A stretch of 64,000 bases of DNA, taken from assembly GCA_021083345.1 (NCBI GenBank), contig JAJGRE010000002.1, forward strand, positions 62,001-126,000. Direction: 5' to 3'. Source of the DNA: Calditrichales bacterium MX18-03. GTDB lineage: Bacteria; Bacillota; Clostridia; Lutisporales; Lutisporaceae. A program made the position numbers and the translations under genes. Under the pieces are notes generated by a model. That model saw only the letters and a program-made list of their open reading frames with translations, was not told the origin of the DNA and made no database searches. This document shows, in pieces, positions 24,830 through 33,978 of this stretch (positions are counted from its first letter, which is position 1; each line of letters starts with the position of its first letter).

Positions 24830-25583
24830 AACCCATCCTATCCAATATTTCTTTTATCTCACCTTTTTGTTGTCTGGCTATGAAGCACCTTTCCCCATTG
24901 GACATGACCAGGCAGGAATCCTTGAAATTGGCCTCCCTGATATGATTGATGTTTATGATATAAGACCTGTGGCATCTGTAAAACTGAACCTCATTCTTGT
25001 TCAGCTCTTCAATGATATCTTTCATATAACCGAAGAACTCGATCTTTTTGTTGGGCGTATGCATCACCAGTTTCTGGCTTGCAGCCTCCACAAAAATGAT
25101 GTCCTTCAAATCCACCTTGTACTCACTGGCGCCTGATTTGATTATATATACAGCACTCTTGCAGTTTTTCTGGAAGGTCAGATAGTTCTGATAGTGCCTG
25201 CTTATGGAGAGCAAACATTCTTCCAAAGCCTGGCAGGAGACCGGCTTTATCAAGTATTCAAACGCCTCGATATGATATTTGAATACTGACATGCATAGCT
25301 CGGGGTGACCCGTTACAAACGTAATATAGCAGTGGGGATCATGGCTTCTGATCTGCCTGGCCAGCTCCAGACCGTTCATCTGCATTCCCAGGTTGATATC
25401 CAAAAAATAAGCATTGATACCCTCAGAATACTGTTTTGCATACTCCAGTATTTTCCGGGTGCTTTCCGTTGTAAAGCATACCATTGCATCCAGACGGTTC
25501 TTTTTTATTGCATTTTCCATATGGGTTTTCAAAGTGTTGAGTATGACTTGCTTGTCCTCACACAGAACAATATTGATTGACAC
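24807..25583 (-). CDS. agrA: AgrA-like LytTR response regulator
   Basis: A 258-residue protein. Residues 1-125 form a receiver with YFLDINL carrying the phospho-acceptor Asp; the acidic pair is CEDK near the start. TGHP and YLIKPV are the switch Thr and Lys regions. Residues about 145-250 form a LytTR DNA-binding domain (IIFVEAASQKLVMHT, FYRCHRSYIININHI). It is the expected partner of the adjacent AgrC-like kinase and the candidate activator of the agrBD promoter. The gene precedes and overlaps agrC. Confidence 0.9.
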   Translation of the reverse strand: MSINIVLCEDKQVILNTLKTHMENAIKKNRLDAMVCFTTESTRKILEYAKQYSEGINAYFLDINLGMQMNGLELARQIRSHDPHCYITFVTGHPELCMSVFKYHIEAFEYLIKPVSCQALEECLLSISRHYQNYLTFQKNCKSAVYIIKSGASEYKVDLKDIIFVEAASQKLVMHTPNKKIEFFGYMKDIIEELNKNEVQFYRCHRSYIININHIREANFKDSCLVMSNGERCFIARQQKGEIKEILDRMGYEHADSL

Positions 25584-25730
25584 GCTACCGCCCTCCCTGT
25601 TTATCCTCCAAAGGTCAAATATCAGATAATGTCAACAAAAGGATCGCATTGGTCAATAACCTCATAGAATTTCCATATATTACTTCGACGGAAAATTGCG
25701 TTTCCCTTTATTCATCAAAAATTCGACAAC

Positions 25731-25757
25731 TAAAAAAAATCGGCCGAAGCCGATTTT
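25731..25757 (-). terminator. Terminator of the membrane-anchored protein at 25756
   Basis: Stem AAAATCGGC/GCCGATTTT followed by TTTTTTT on the minus strand; it overlaps the stop codon. Confidence 0.8.
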
Positions 25758-26355
25758 ACGGTGTGACCTCCATGGCATTGATCATCCTGTCAAACAATAT
25801 AGGATAATGGTTCTTCCAGTCCCTTTCCAGAACAAAAAAACTGATACGGTAAACCTTATTACCGCTTCCCTGTACAAACGCCTCATAACCCCTATAATAA
25901 TCGCCGCCGGCATTAGGCCGGCTGTACTCCAGCAGGTAGCCCGGCCTATTGCCGGACATGATCTCCTTGGTATTTAAAAACTTGAAGTCCGCAGCACCTG
26001 CAGCGGCATTCTTTGACACATCGATAAACTGCTTCAGAGGCTGATTGAGCTTCCATACCTGCACGTAACCGCTGATCAGCTTATCCTTTGACAGGAAGTA
26101 CATATGATAAACGACCTCTCCACCCGAAAAGCTCTCCTCCCTGGTGGTCCACGCCTCCGGCAGCTGGTACTTGAATGTACCGTCCAATGCCGAATAGGTT
26201 TTAAAAAGCTGTTGATTCGCACTTGCTGCAAGCCTATTGTGCTTGAAAGCCTCTATTGACGGAACCGCCAGGCGGAAGCCCGTATACAGCAGACCTGTGC
26301 CTGCAGCCAGCAGTATGACAGCCAGAATAGTTTTTTTCCTCAGCTTCAGACGCAT
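25756..26355 (-). CDS. Membrane-anchored extracytoplasmic protein of unknown function
   Basis: A 199-residue protein from the ATG that follows GGAGGGAATGCAAAG. The much longer open frame upstream is only the antisense of threonine aldolase. One transmembrane helix (about residues 8-26) is followed by an outer domain containing YQLPEAWTTREESFSGGEVV, YHMYFLS and GNKVYRISFFVLE. The layout resembles PsbP-like domains of other Firmicute surface proteins, but I do not assign a family. It is divergent from threonine aldolase. Confidence 0.7.
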   Translation of the reverse strand: MRLKLRKKTILAVILLAAGTGLLYTGFRLAVPSIEAFKHNRLAASANQQLFKTYSALDGTFKYQLPEAWTTREESFSGGEVVYHMYFLSKDKLISGYVQVWKLNQPLKQFIDVSKNAAAGAADFKFLNTKEIMSGNRPGYLLEYSRPNAGGDYYRGYEAFVQGSGNKVYRISFFVLERDWKNHYPILFDRMINAMEVTP

Positions 26356-26502
26356 CTTTGCATTCCCTCCATCCTCATATTTCATTAATAGCATATTATG
26401 AATCATATGGGATAGAACCAAAAATTCAAGCTGTGACAAGAGCGTCCGATAGGGTATAATGAAAAATGATAAGGACACATCATTTGAAGAGAGGTGTTGG
26501 AT

Positions 26503-27528
26503 TTGCGTTTTATTGATTTGAGGAGCGATACCGTTACGCAGCCCACGGCGGAAATGCGCAAAGCGATGGCGGAAGCAGTTGTCGGCGATGATGTCTACGG
26601 AGACGACCCGACAGTGAACCTGCTGGAGGAGCGGGCAGCAGCTATTGCCGGCAAGGAGGCGGCGCTTTTCGTGCCCAGCGGTACGATGGGAAACCAGCTT
26701 GCCGTTATGAGCCACACTAAAAGAGGCGACGAAATCATCGCAGAAGAAAACTGTCATATCGTGCAGCACGAAGTAGGTGCAACAGCCGTCCTGGCCGGTG
26801 TGCAGCTCCGTACGATCAAAGGCAGCGCCGGTGTCATGGACCCCGCTGATGTAGAAAAAGCTATCCGCGGGGAGGATATCCATTACCCTGAAACAGGTCT
26901 GATCTGCATGGAAAATGCTCTGTCCAACGGAAAGATCGTTCCGCTGGAGGTTATGGAAAAGATCTATCAGGTAGCGGCGAAGCATCAAATACCCGTACAT
27001 ACCGACGGCGCAAGATTATTTAATGCCGCTGCCGGACTGGGTGTCGACGTTAAAGAAGTCACCCGTTTCACCGACTCAGTCATGTTCTGCTTGTCAAAAG
27101 GACTTTGCGCTCCTGTGGGCTCCATGCTGGCGGGAAGCAAGCGCTTCATTGACAAGGCCAGAAAATATAGAAAGCTCCTGGGCGGTGGTATGCGTCAGGC
27201 CGGGATTCTGGCGGCAGCAGGCCTGATTGCACTGGATGCCATGGCAAAAAGGCTGCCTGTTGATCATGACAATGCAAAATATATGGCAGCGCGGCTTGCC
27301 GAGATTCGCGGCATCCGGCTGGCACCGGAAAGTGTCGAGATCAATATGGTGTTCTTTGACATGCAGGAAACCGGCATCGACTCCGACCTTTTGGTTAAGC
27401 GTCTGTTGGAAAAGGGGATCAAGATCAACGGCGCGGAAAACGGCATCATGCGCTATGTCACCAATAATGATGTAACCCGTGAGGATATCGATACGGTCAT
27501 CGCATATATGAAGGAAATAATCGGATAA
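26503..27528 (+). CDS. ltaE: Low-specificity L-threonine aldolase
   Basis: About 341 residues, a PLP enzyme that splits threonine and allo-threonine to glycine and acetaldehyde. I start at the TTG giving [15 protein letters not shown], 8 bases after GAGAGG, because family members begin exactly there; GTG and TTG codons slightly upstream are too close to the site. [21 protein letters not shown] and [10 protein letters not shown] are conserved, and [15 protein letters not shown] carries the PLP lysine. It stands alone, followed by a very long hairpin. Confidence 0.95.
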   Translation: MRFIDLRSDTVTQPTAEMRKAMAEAVVGDDVYGDDPTVNLLEERAAAIAGKEAALFVPSGTMGNQLAVMSHTKRGDEIIAEENCHIVQHEVGATAVLAGVQLRTIKGSAGVMDPADVEKAIRGEDIHYPETGLICMENALSNGKIVPLEVMEKIYQVAAKHQIPVHTDGARLFNAAAGLGVDVKEVTRFTDSVMFCLSKGLCAPVGSMLAGSKRFIDKARKYRKLLGGGMRQAGILAAAGLIALDAMAKRLPVDHDNAKYMAARLAEIRGIRLAPESVEINMVFFDMQETGIDSDLLVKRLLEKGIKINGAENGIMRYVTNNDVTREDIDTVIAYMKEIIG

Positions 27529-27578
27529 ATAGAATAAGCCCTGTGCATACGGTGCACAGGGCTTATTCTATTTATCCG
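27522..27578. terminator. 26-bp perfect inverted repeat between ltaE and the nucleoid-associated protein gene
   Basis: The arms 27522-27547 and 27553-27578 are perfect complements with a 5-base loop. The repeat contains the ltaE stop codon and stops 4 bases short of the convergent gene. It may terminate in both directions; U-tracts are weak. Confidence 0.7.
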
Positions 27579-27581
27579 ATC

Positions 27582-28592
27582 CTATCGCTCGATATAATTT
27601 TTTACATTCTTTAGGATGATGTCGATGGTGCCGTCGCCGTTGCGCTTGATCTGGAATTTGTCCTTATCCTGATAGACCTCATTGTCGATATACAACTCGA
27701 TGGACTTATCAACCTTCAGTCTTTTCCGTTTCAGCTTCTTTTCGGCCCATTCCCGGTCGATGACTACTTCGCTCTCCTGTAACCCTTCATTGATCATGGT
27801 AGCCTTGAACTCATTCTTGATGACCGGGTCATCAAAGCTCTCCTCTGCAATTTTCTCTATATTTACATTCTCTTCATTCCGGAGGATACTGCTCATCCTG
27901 CTCCTGAAACGCTCGGCTTCCTGTGCATTGTCTTTGAAAACCTTCCGTGCGAACTGCTCCGATGCTTTCGCGATGATCTTGGTATTCTCCCTTTCATCCC
28001 GCACAAAACAGCACTTCAAAAATGCCTGATTAAACACCCCGTCCCAATCCCGGTCCGCTACAAGCAGATTAAAGGCTTCATGATCCTTAACGTCCTTTAC
28101 GATGACCGCCTTGGAAAGACGCTGTCCCGGTCCTGGAAGACCTGTTTTGCTCACGCCGACACTGATACCCGGCTTTCCTTCCACTTCTTTGACATAATGG
28201 CAGTATGCCTCGGTAAAATTCAGCTTCATCAGTGCCAGATACCTGCCCTCCTGGCTTTCAAAAAGGCATACCGCGAAATCCCCTGAGCTGTCCTTCTCGT
28301 CGCTGCTTGCACACTTAAACAGATACTGTGCCATTTTACCCGCGTTATCCACAAAAAAGCACTCATCCTCAAATATCTCCTGACAAAGCTCCCGGACTAA
28401 GTTCCTCTCTCCGTCAAAGCTTGCAGGCCTTGCATCCTCATCCTTTAAAAGCTTCAGTATATGTTTCTCAAAATAGCCGTAGACCTCCTCCGTCAGTTCT
28501 GCTTCCTGAACGCTGAACACGACATGGTTGCTCTCCTTATCCAGAATATTGACCGCTACCTTGCTTATGATGAACTCTTCGATATTTCTCAT
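27582..28592 (-). CDS. Nucleoid-associated protein (NdpA/YejK family)
   Basis: A 336-residue cytosolic protein. The N-terminal block IISKVAVNILDK, then YLALMKLNFTEAYCHYV, and DHEAFNLLVADRD and FLKCCFVRDERENTK are recognisable NdpA (37-kDa nucleoid-associated protein) segments. The family is best known from Proteobacteria, where it binds the nucleoid; its molecular function in Firmicutes is not established. It appears monocistronic, facing away from the H-NOX chemoreceptor. Confidence 0.75.
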   Translation of the reverse strand: MRNIEEFIISKVAVNILDKESNHVVFSVQEAELTEEVYGYFEKHILKLLKDEDARPASFDGERNLVRELCQEIFEDECFFVDNAGKMAQYLFKCASSDEKDSSGDFAVCLFESQEGRYLALMKLNFTEAYCHYVKEVEGKPGISVGVSKTGLPGPGQRLSKAVIVKDVKDHEAFNLLVADRDWDGVFNQAFLKCCFVRDERENTKIIAKASEQFARKVFKDNAQEAERFRSRMSSILRNEENVNIEKIAEESFDDPVIKNEFKATMINEGLQESEVVIDREWAEKKLKRKRLKVDKSIELYIDNEVYQDKDKFQIKRNGDGTIDIILKNVKNYIER

Positions 28593-28732
28593 ACGATGCC
28601 CCCAATTGACTTGTTTTCATTTTCATTAACCATGATAGCATATTTAACAGGTTCTGTCTTTAAAATCCCACTTTATCGTAATGTTTATTATTTAGTAATT
28701 TATATTTGTAGCAAGTTTCTATATCTGATTCA

Positions 28733-28761
28733 TTGTAATATCGGCACGAATATTGTATAAT
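28733..28761 (+). promoter_or_regulatory. Promoter of the H-NOX chemoreceptor
   Basis: TTGTAA at 28733-28738, a 17-base spacer and TATAAT at 28756-28761, about 90 bases before the start codon. A second TATAAT follows at 28767-28772. Confidence 0.65.
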
Positions 28762-28851
28762 TTTGTTATAATGATGACAAAGCGCTCCCATCGCGTGTTC
28801 TATACAGCAAGCCGCGCTTATATACTATAAGATTGAGTTGGAGGTTATACA

Positions 28852-30657
28852 ATGAAAGGAACGGTAGTATCCACCTGGATCAACAGTTTACGAACCATGT
28901 ATGGTGACAACACAGTCAACCAGGCTCTTCGGAAAATTGGGTGGGCTGAAAACAGGATCCTTTCCCCGCTGGAAGAGATTAATGACAATGAGCCTAAGAG
29001 CCTGGTAGCCGAAATCGGCCGTCACACCGGCAAAAGCGAAAACGAAATCTGGCGAGCCATCGGAAAGCATAATATTGAATCTTTCTCCAAATGGTTTCCT
29101 TCGTATTTTGAGCGCAGCAGCCTGAAATCCTTCCTCATGATGATGGACGACGTCCATGCTCAGTTGACCAAGATGATAAAAGGTGCAGTTCCACCAAGGC
29201 TCCTGGCAACCGATCTGGGTGAAAAGGAACTTGAGCTGAAATATCTCTCTAAGCGGGGTATGTACGACTATTTCCTGGGCTTACTGGAAGGAAGTGCCGA
29301 ATTTTTCAAAGAAAAGCTGGAGATTACTGAGTTGGAAAGAGGCAGTGAAAACGGTCAAAGCATGATGAAGGTCCGTTTGAAGCTGGAGAAGGGTTTCAGT
29401 TCATCCAAGGATTTCCCACTGAGCAGGCTGCTTTCACTTGGCATTCTGAAAAAGCTTTCTATGAAAATTGCCGTTGCTATCGGTGTGCTGACTGCACCTC
29501 TGAGTTTTCTTGTAACCGGCAATCTTATGGATACCGCCGTCATTTCCTTATCTGTGCTTGTTTTGTCTGCAGCTGCAGCAGCTATTACGCTATCTCCGTT
29601 GAATTCCATACGGAAAGAGCTTCAGGAGCTGAATGAATTGAATTTTGCCAGCTTTACAACCATAAAGACAGGTGATGAGCTGGAGGAAATACAGAGCAGC
29701 ATCAACCTGATCAAGGAAACCATGCAGAAGGACTTCCTTTTCCTGAAAGGCGGAAATGACGATATGTATAGCTTTACCAAAGCCTTTGGTGATATTGCCG
29801 CCAATATGAAGACGGTTTCCGACGGTATTTCCGACATTGTTCAGGATGTTGCCAACGGAGCGGTCCACCAGGCCGAGGAAACGGAAAAATCTGTTGATAT
29901 CATCGGCGCTAATATGAATATGCTCAACAAGATTGCCGAAGAAGAGCTGAAAAGCAGTGATCAGCTAAAGTCAGCCGTTAACAGCATCAAGCATTCTGCA
30001 CAGGAAACGCAAAGCGTTGCAAAAATGTTGTTGAACGTAAAGGATAATTTTGCACATGTCAATACACAGGGTGTGGAGCTTTCCAGACGTGTTGCCGATA
30101 TCATGAATATTGTCACAACGGTAGAAAATATCGCCGACCAGACCAACCTGCTGTCATTGAATGCGGCCATCGAATCCGCAAGAGCAGGGGAAATGGGCCG
30201 GGGCTTCGCTGTGGTGGCAGGGGAAATCAGAGGCCTTGCCGAGAACTCCAAGACAGCCGTCAAAACCATTAATGCCAACCTTCAGCTTTTTACCGATGAG
30301 GTCAGCAGGCTGGTAGCTCAGATCAACGCCCAGTTTAAGCAGTTGGAGGAGAGCAACAAAACCTTGGAGAAAGTGGCTACGGACAACACGGACTCAACAG
30401 AGAAGATTGCCGTTGTAGCAGGAAGCATTGTGAAGCTGGTGGAGGAAATGTCCGCCCAAACCCTGCAGTTGTCCAATGTGTTCGAAAATGTCCACTCCCT
30501 GGCGGCTATTGCTCAGGAAAACTCCGCTTCATCACAAGAAATGAGTGCCAACGTTATCGAGTATTCCAATAAGATCAAGGAGTTGACATCTTATATTGAA
30601 GAGCTTGAAAAGCTTTCGCACAACTTCAAGTCTGAATTGAACCGGTATAAAATCTGA
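28852..30657 (+). CDS. Methyl-accepting chemotaxis protein with N-terminal H-NOX heme domain
   Basis: A 601-residue receptor behind GGAGGTTATACA. Residues 1-185 form an H-NOX domain: [19 protein letters not shown], heme ligand His102 in [15 protein letters not shown], Pro115, and YLSKR (Tyr131, Ser133, Arg135) that binds the heme propionates. The distal Tyr140 in MYDYF is the residue that lets Thermoanaerobacter H-NOX bind O2. Two transmembrane helices follow (about 200-240), with no large outer domain between them, then a signalling domain with [20 protein letters not shown]. It should report O2 or NO to the chemotaxis kinase. Confidence 0.96.
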   Translation: MKGTVVSTWINSLRTMYGDNTVNQALRKIGWAENRILSPLEEINDNEPKSLVAEIGRHTGKSENEIWRAIGKHNIESFSKWFPSYFERSSLKSFLMMMDDVHAQLTKMIKGAVPPRLLATDLGEKELELKYLSKRGMYDYFLGLLEGSAEFFKEKLEITELERGSENGQSMMKVRLKLEKGFSSSKDFPLSRLLSLGILKKLSMKIAVAIGVLTAPLSFLVTGNLMDTAVISLSVLVLSAAAAAITLSPLNSIRKELQELNELNFASFTTIKTGDELEEIQSSINLIKETMQKDFLFLKGGNDDMYSFTKAFGDIAANMKTVSDGISDIVQDVANGAVHQAEETEKSVDIIGANMNMLNKIAEEELKSSDQLKSAVNSIKHSAQETQSVAKMLLNVKDNFAHVNTQGVELSRRVADIMNIVTTVENIADQTNLLSLNAAIESARAGEMGRGFAVVAGEIRGLAENSKTAVKTINANLQLFTDEVSRLVAQINAQFKQLEESNKTLEKVATDNTDSTEKIAVVAGSIVKLVEEMSAQTLQLSNVFENVHSLAAIAQENSASSQEMSANVIEYSNKIKELTSYIEELEKLSHNFKSELNRYKI

Positions 30658-30686
30658 TGCAAAACATAAATAAGGTATCATAAATG

Positions 30687-30709
30687 AAGGACGCCGTGCA
30701 GGCGTCCTT
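30687..30709. terminator. Hairpin between the convergent chemoreceptor and permease genes
   Basis: Stem AAGGACGCC/GGCGTCCTT with a 5-base loop. The T-tract is poor. Confidence 0.5.
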
Positions 30710-31718
30710 ATACTTTGCTCAACTTCTGTTTTCTTAGCAGAAATATGAAAAAAGGGCCTCCCATAATGGAAGTCATTATCCCTACAGGTATATCCACCGG
30801 CTGGATCAGAGTCCTGCCTACGGTATCGGATGCGACCAGAAGGATTGCCCCAAGTATCGCAGAATATGCCAGCACCTTTTTATTATCAGATCCGCAGACC
30901 AGCCTGATGATATGGGGTGCAACCAGACCCAGAAAACCGATAGTACCACCGGTGGACACGACACAGCCAACGATAATGGAACAGGTAATCAGTAGTCTGT
31001 TCTTTAACTTTGCCGTTTCGATGCCCAGGTGATGGGCTGAATCCTCTCCCAGAGCCAGTATGTTCAGTTCTCTTGCATAAAAAAGCAGCACAAGGATCGC
31101 CGGAAGTATGATCGCAGATGCAACAGCCACTTTGCTCCAGGTTGCCATGGAAATGCTGCCCATCGTCCAAAAAACAATATGTTCTATCTTGTTGTGGTTC
31201 AACATCATGATGAAGGATATGATGGAAGCCAGGAAATAGCTTACAGCAACACCTGCCAGAAGCAGGGAATTGATTGAGACCCTGCTCCGGTTGTACGCCA
31301 GGCTGTAAACAAACAGCAGCGTCAGAATCGCGCCCAGGAATGCAAAAACGCCGGTGGTATCGATGCCGAATATACGGATATTGATACCGGTAACGATGGA
31401 TATCACTGCACCAAGGGCTGCTCCGGAAGTCATACCCATAGTATAGGCATCGACAAGTGGATTCTTGAATATCCCCTGCATTACGCCCCCTACTACTGCC
31501 AGGCCTGCTCCGGCAACACACGCCAAAATGACCCTCGGAAGCCTGATATCCATTAGGATGGATGCATTGACCGTCTGCACATGACCGGTCAGTATGTCCA
31601 TGATCTCAGCCGCTGGGATATTCACTGCACCGATGCCGATTGCTGCGATAATAGAGGCAGCTAACGCCGAAAACAGCAGCAGCGGTACTGCAATGTCCTT
31701 GATTCTGCTATTTTTCAT
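30708..31718 (-). CDS. FecCD/BtuC-type ABC transporter permease
   Basis: A 336-residue permease with about ten hydrophobic segments. LPRVILACVAGAGLAVVGGVMQGIFKNPLVDAY (in pieces LPRVILA, GVMQGIFKNPL) and GFLGLVAPHIIRL are the FecCD/BtuC signatures. It carries cobalamin, heme or ferric siderophores across the membrane, powered by the adjacent ATPase. Its start overlaps the ATPase gene by 11 bases. It is the last gene of the alcohol dehydrogenase/binding protein/ATPase/permease unit. Confidence 0.93.
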   Translation of the reverse strand: MKNSRIKDIAVPLLLFSALAASIIAAIGIGAVNIPAAEIMDILTGHVQTVNASILMDIRLPRVILACVAGAGLAVVGGVMQGIFKNPLVDAYTMGMTSGAALGAVISIVTGINIRIFGIDTTGVFAFLGAILTLLFVYSLAYNRSRVSINSLLLAGVAVSYFLASIISFIMMLNHNKIEHIVFWTMGSISMATWSKVAVASAIILPAILVLLFYARELNILALGEDSAHHLGIETAKLKNRLLITCSIIVGCVVSTGGTIGFLGLVAPHIIRLVCGSDNKKVLAYSAILGAILLVASDTVGRTLIQPVDIPVGIMTSIMGGPFFIFLLRKQKLSKV

Positions 31719-32976
31719 GCGTCTTTCCTACTTTCAGGATTTCTTCATACAGACAGTGGACTTCCGTCAACCTTGAATTGGGGTTTGACTTAATCCGCTC
31801 ATAAAGTTCACATCCGTATCCCCCTGTATAATCTCTTTCTGCAAAGCTACCATCTTCCAGGATATACAGCGGCTTTGCCGCAATATCCGCTTCTGTCAGC
31901 AATTCCAGGTTTCGTACATTGGCTTTTCCAAAATACAACCCTGTCAGGACGACCAGGTCTGCAGCCTTTGCCAGGGCTTTGTTGCGCTGATAGGCCGCTT
32001 CGGAAATCTCCGCAAAGGGAATTTCTTCCGCCACTTCTATATCGCTTTCCTTAGCCAGCTTCCAATCCAGATCACCGATGCCAAGTACGCCGCAGCTCAA
32101 CTGGAAGCCATTGCGGCTCAACTCGGGTATAAGGCTGCCCCCGCTGCCGCCGCCGCATACCAGATGGATCCGGATATCCTTCTTTTCCACAATGGTTTTT
32201 GTCAAGGTATAAATATAGGGACGGCTGCTGACCGGACTGACGGATATATAAACAGGGGTCTCAAAAACCTCCCGGATATGCTCAACGGTCAGCGTCTCAA
32301 ATGGTGTCCCGCGGAAAAGGATTTCTCCGTTTTTCATCATGATGATATCGTCACTATAGGTAGATGCCATGTTGAGATCATGCAGCACCGCTATTGCCGT
32401 CAGGTTTTTATCCACACACATCCTTTTGATCAGGTTCAGTATTTCTACCTGGTGCTGCAGGTCCAGATGCGATACCGGCTCGTCCAGCAGGATAATATCC
32501 GGCTCCTGGCATAATGCCTGTGCCAGTATGACCCGCTGCCTTTCGCCGCCTGAAAGCTCCATAAAGCTTCTTTGCGCCAGATGGAGGGTGTTGGTGTATT
32601 TCATTGACTGCTCTGCAATCTCCACATCCTTGCGGGTCTCCCCCCTTAACTTGTGTATATGCGGGTGCCTTCCCATCAATACGATATCCTTTACGCTGAA
32701 GTCAAACTCCAAAGAGGTATTTTGCGGCACGAAGGACAAGCTTTTTGCCAGCTCCTTGCGGTTCATTTCAGCAACACTCTTGCTCTCAATATACACAACC
32801 CCATTCTGGGGTTTCAGCGCAGAAGATATGACCTTCAGCAAGGTGCTTTTACCTGATCCGTTGGGACCCACTATGCAAAAAAAGCTGCCCTTCTTCACAT
32901 TCATATTGATTTGATCCAGCACCGGCTTATATTGGTAGCCAAAGCTGATTTCACTGACCAGAATCTGTTGATTCAT
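31708..32976 (-). CDS. BtuD/FecE-type ABC ATPase fused to an extra C-terminal domain
   Basis: A 422-residue protein. Residues 1-250 form a standard ABC ATPase: Walker A GPNGSGKSTLLK, signature LSGGERQRV, Walker B IILLDEPVSHLD. The remaining ~165 residues (from IRIHLVCGGGSGGSLIPEL) look like a Rossmann-type alpha/beta domain with a glycine-rich loop and ADLVVLTGLYFGKANVRNLELL. Typical BtuD/FecE ATPases end near residue 260. I do not recognise the extra domain. Some Bacillus homologues fuse BtuD to CbiZ, but CbiZ motifs are not evident here. Confidence 0.9.
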   Translation of the reverse strand: MNQQILVSEISFGYQYKPVLDQINMNVKKGSFFCIVGPNGSGKSTLLKVISSALKPQNGVVYIESKSVAEMNRKELAKSLSFVPQNTSLEFDFSVKDIVLMGRHPHIHKLRGETRKDVEIAEQSMKYTNTLHLAQRSFMELSGGERQRVILAQALCQEPDIILLDEPVSHLDLQHQVEILNLIKRMCVDKNLTAIAVLHDLNMASTYSDDIIMMKNGEILFRGTPFETLTVEHIREVFETPVYISVSPVSSRPYIYTLTKTIVEKKDIRIHLVCGGGSGGSLIPELSRNGFQLSCGVLGIGDLDWKLAKESDIEVAEEIPFAEISEAAYQRNKALAKAADLVVLTGLYFGKANVRNLELLTEADIAAKPLYILEDGSFAERDYTGGYGCELYERIKSNPNSRLTEVHCLYEEILKVGKTHEK

Positions 32977-33001
32977 ATGCTTTACCTTCTTTGTTCATCA
33001 A

Positions 33002-33958
33002 TTACAATTCGCCGTAAAAAGCTGCGGCCATCTCCTCAATGGCTTTGACAATTCTGGGCCCTGGCCTTGAAATGATATTGTCGTCGCTCATGACATAAAT
33101 ATGGCCTTTCTTAACGCAATCCAGCTTAGAATAAATCGGATTCTTTGCAATATTGTCCTTTGTTATCCCATCATCAGTGGAGTGGAATGCCGCGACCAGG
33201 ATATCGGGGTTGTCCAGCATCAGCTCTTCAGCGCTGTACTTGGCCCAGCCGTCCACCTTGGCAGCCGCATTTACGCCTCCTGCAGCAAGGATGACATCAT
33301 TGATGAAAGTACCACTGCCTGCTGTCGTCATTGGGTCCATCCATACCAGGTAAAACACTTTCTTCTTCGCCTTGTCCTTTGTTTTTTCACTGATAGCCGC
33401 TATGGATTCCTTCATTCTGTTAACAAGTGCATCCGCCTTCTCTTCCGTGCCTGTGATCTTGCCGATCAGTTTGACTGAATCAAAGATAGAGCCAAAATCC
33501 ATCGCTTCCGTAGAAATCACAGGGATATTCAGTGCCTCCAGATTTTTTATCAGGTCCTCCTGGATATAACCGCCTGCCAGCACGACATCAGGCTGGGCCT
33601 TCTTGATCAGTTCCATGTTGGGTCCCTCAAAGGTGCCGACTTTCTCTACCGCCTTCACCTGCTCGGGGAAATCACAATAACTTGTCACCCCTACCACCTT
33701 GTCTCCTGCACCCAGTTCAAACAGAATCTCGGTGTTGGCAGGAGACAAAGACACAATCCGTTCAGGCAGCTTATCCAAAGTCGTCACTCTACCCTTGAGA
33801 TCCGTAATCTCCAGCTTGCCGGAAGTTTCCTGACCGGCGGCAGGTTCCGTGGACTGGGGCTGGACTGTCTGGGTTTGCTCCTGCTGCAGTGCTGAGCACC
33901 CACTCATGCTGAAAAGCAGCATTAAGATCAGTAATCCTATACTCAACCTGTATTTCAT
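33002..33958 (-). CDS. BtuF-like ABC substrate-binding lipoprotein
   Basis: About 318 residues from MKYRLSIGLL, chosen because AAGGTGA lies 8 bases upstream; an ATG 21 bases earlier overlaps the stop of the preceding gene as TAATG. The lipobox is FSMSGC. PERIVSLSPANTEILFELG, VVGVTSYCDFP and ISTEAMDFGSI mark the helical-backbone metal-receptor fold used for cobalamin or siderophores. The lobes are joined by one long helix (about 185-210). Substrate cannot be settled; the BtuF-like opening favours corrinoids. Confidence 0.9.
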   Translation of the reverse strand: MKYRLSIGLLILMLLFSMSGCSALQQEQTQTVQPQSTEPAAGQETSGKLEITDLKGRVTTLDKLPERIVSLSPANTEILFELGAGDKVVGVTSYCDFPEQVKAVEKVGTFEGPNMELIKKAQPDVVLAGGYIQEDLIKNLEALNIPVISTEAMDFGSIFDSVKLIGKITGTEEKADALVNRMKESIAAISEKTKDKAKKKVFYLVWMDPMTTAGSGTFINDVILAAGGVNAAAKVDGWAKYSAEELMLDNPDILVAAFHSTDDGITKDNIAKNPIYSKLDCVKKGHIYVMSDDNIISRPGPRIVKAIEEMAAAFYGEL

Positions 33959-33978
33959 TTTGTCATTCACCTTGATCA

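Noticed and set aside
26356-27000. 5' extension of the membrane-anchored protein frame ([10 protein letters not shown]...)
   Set aside because: This part is the antisense of the threonine aldolase gene; the real start has a good ribosome site at 26355.
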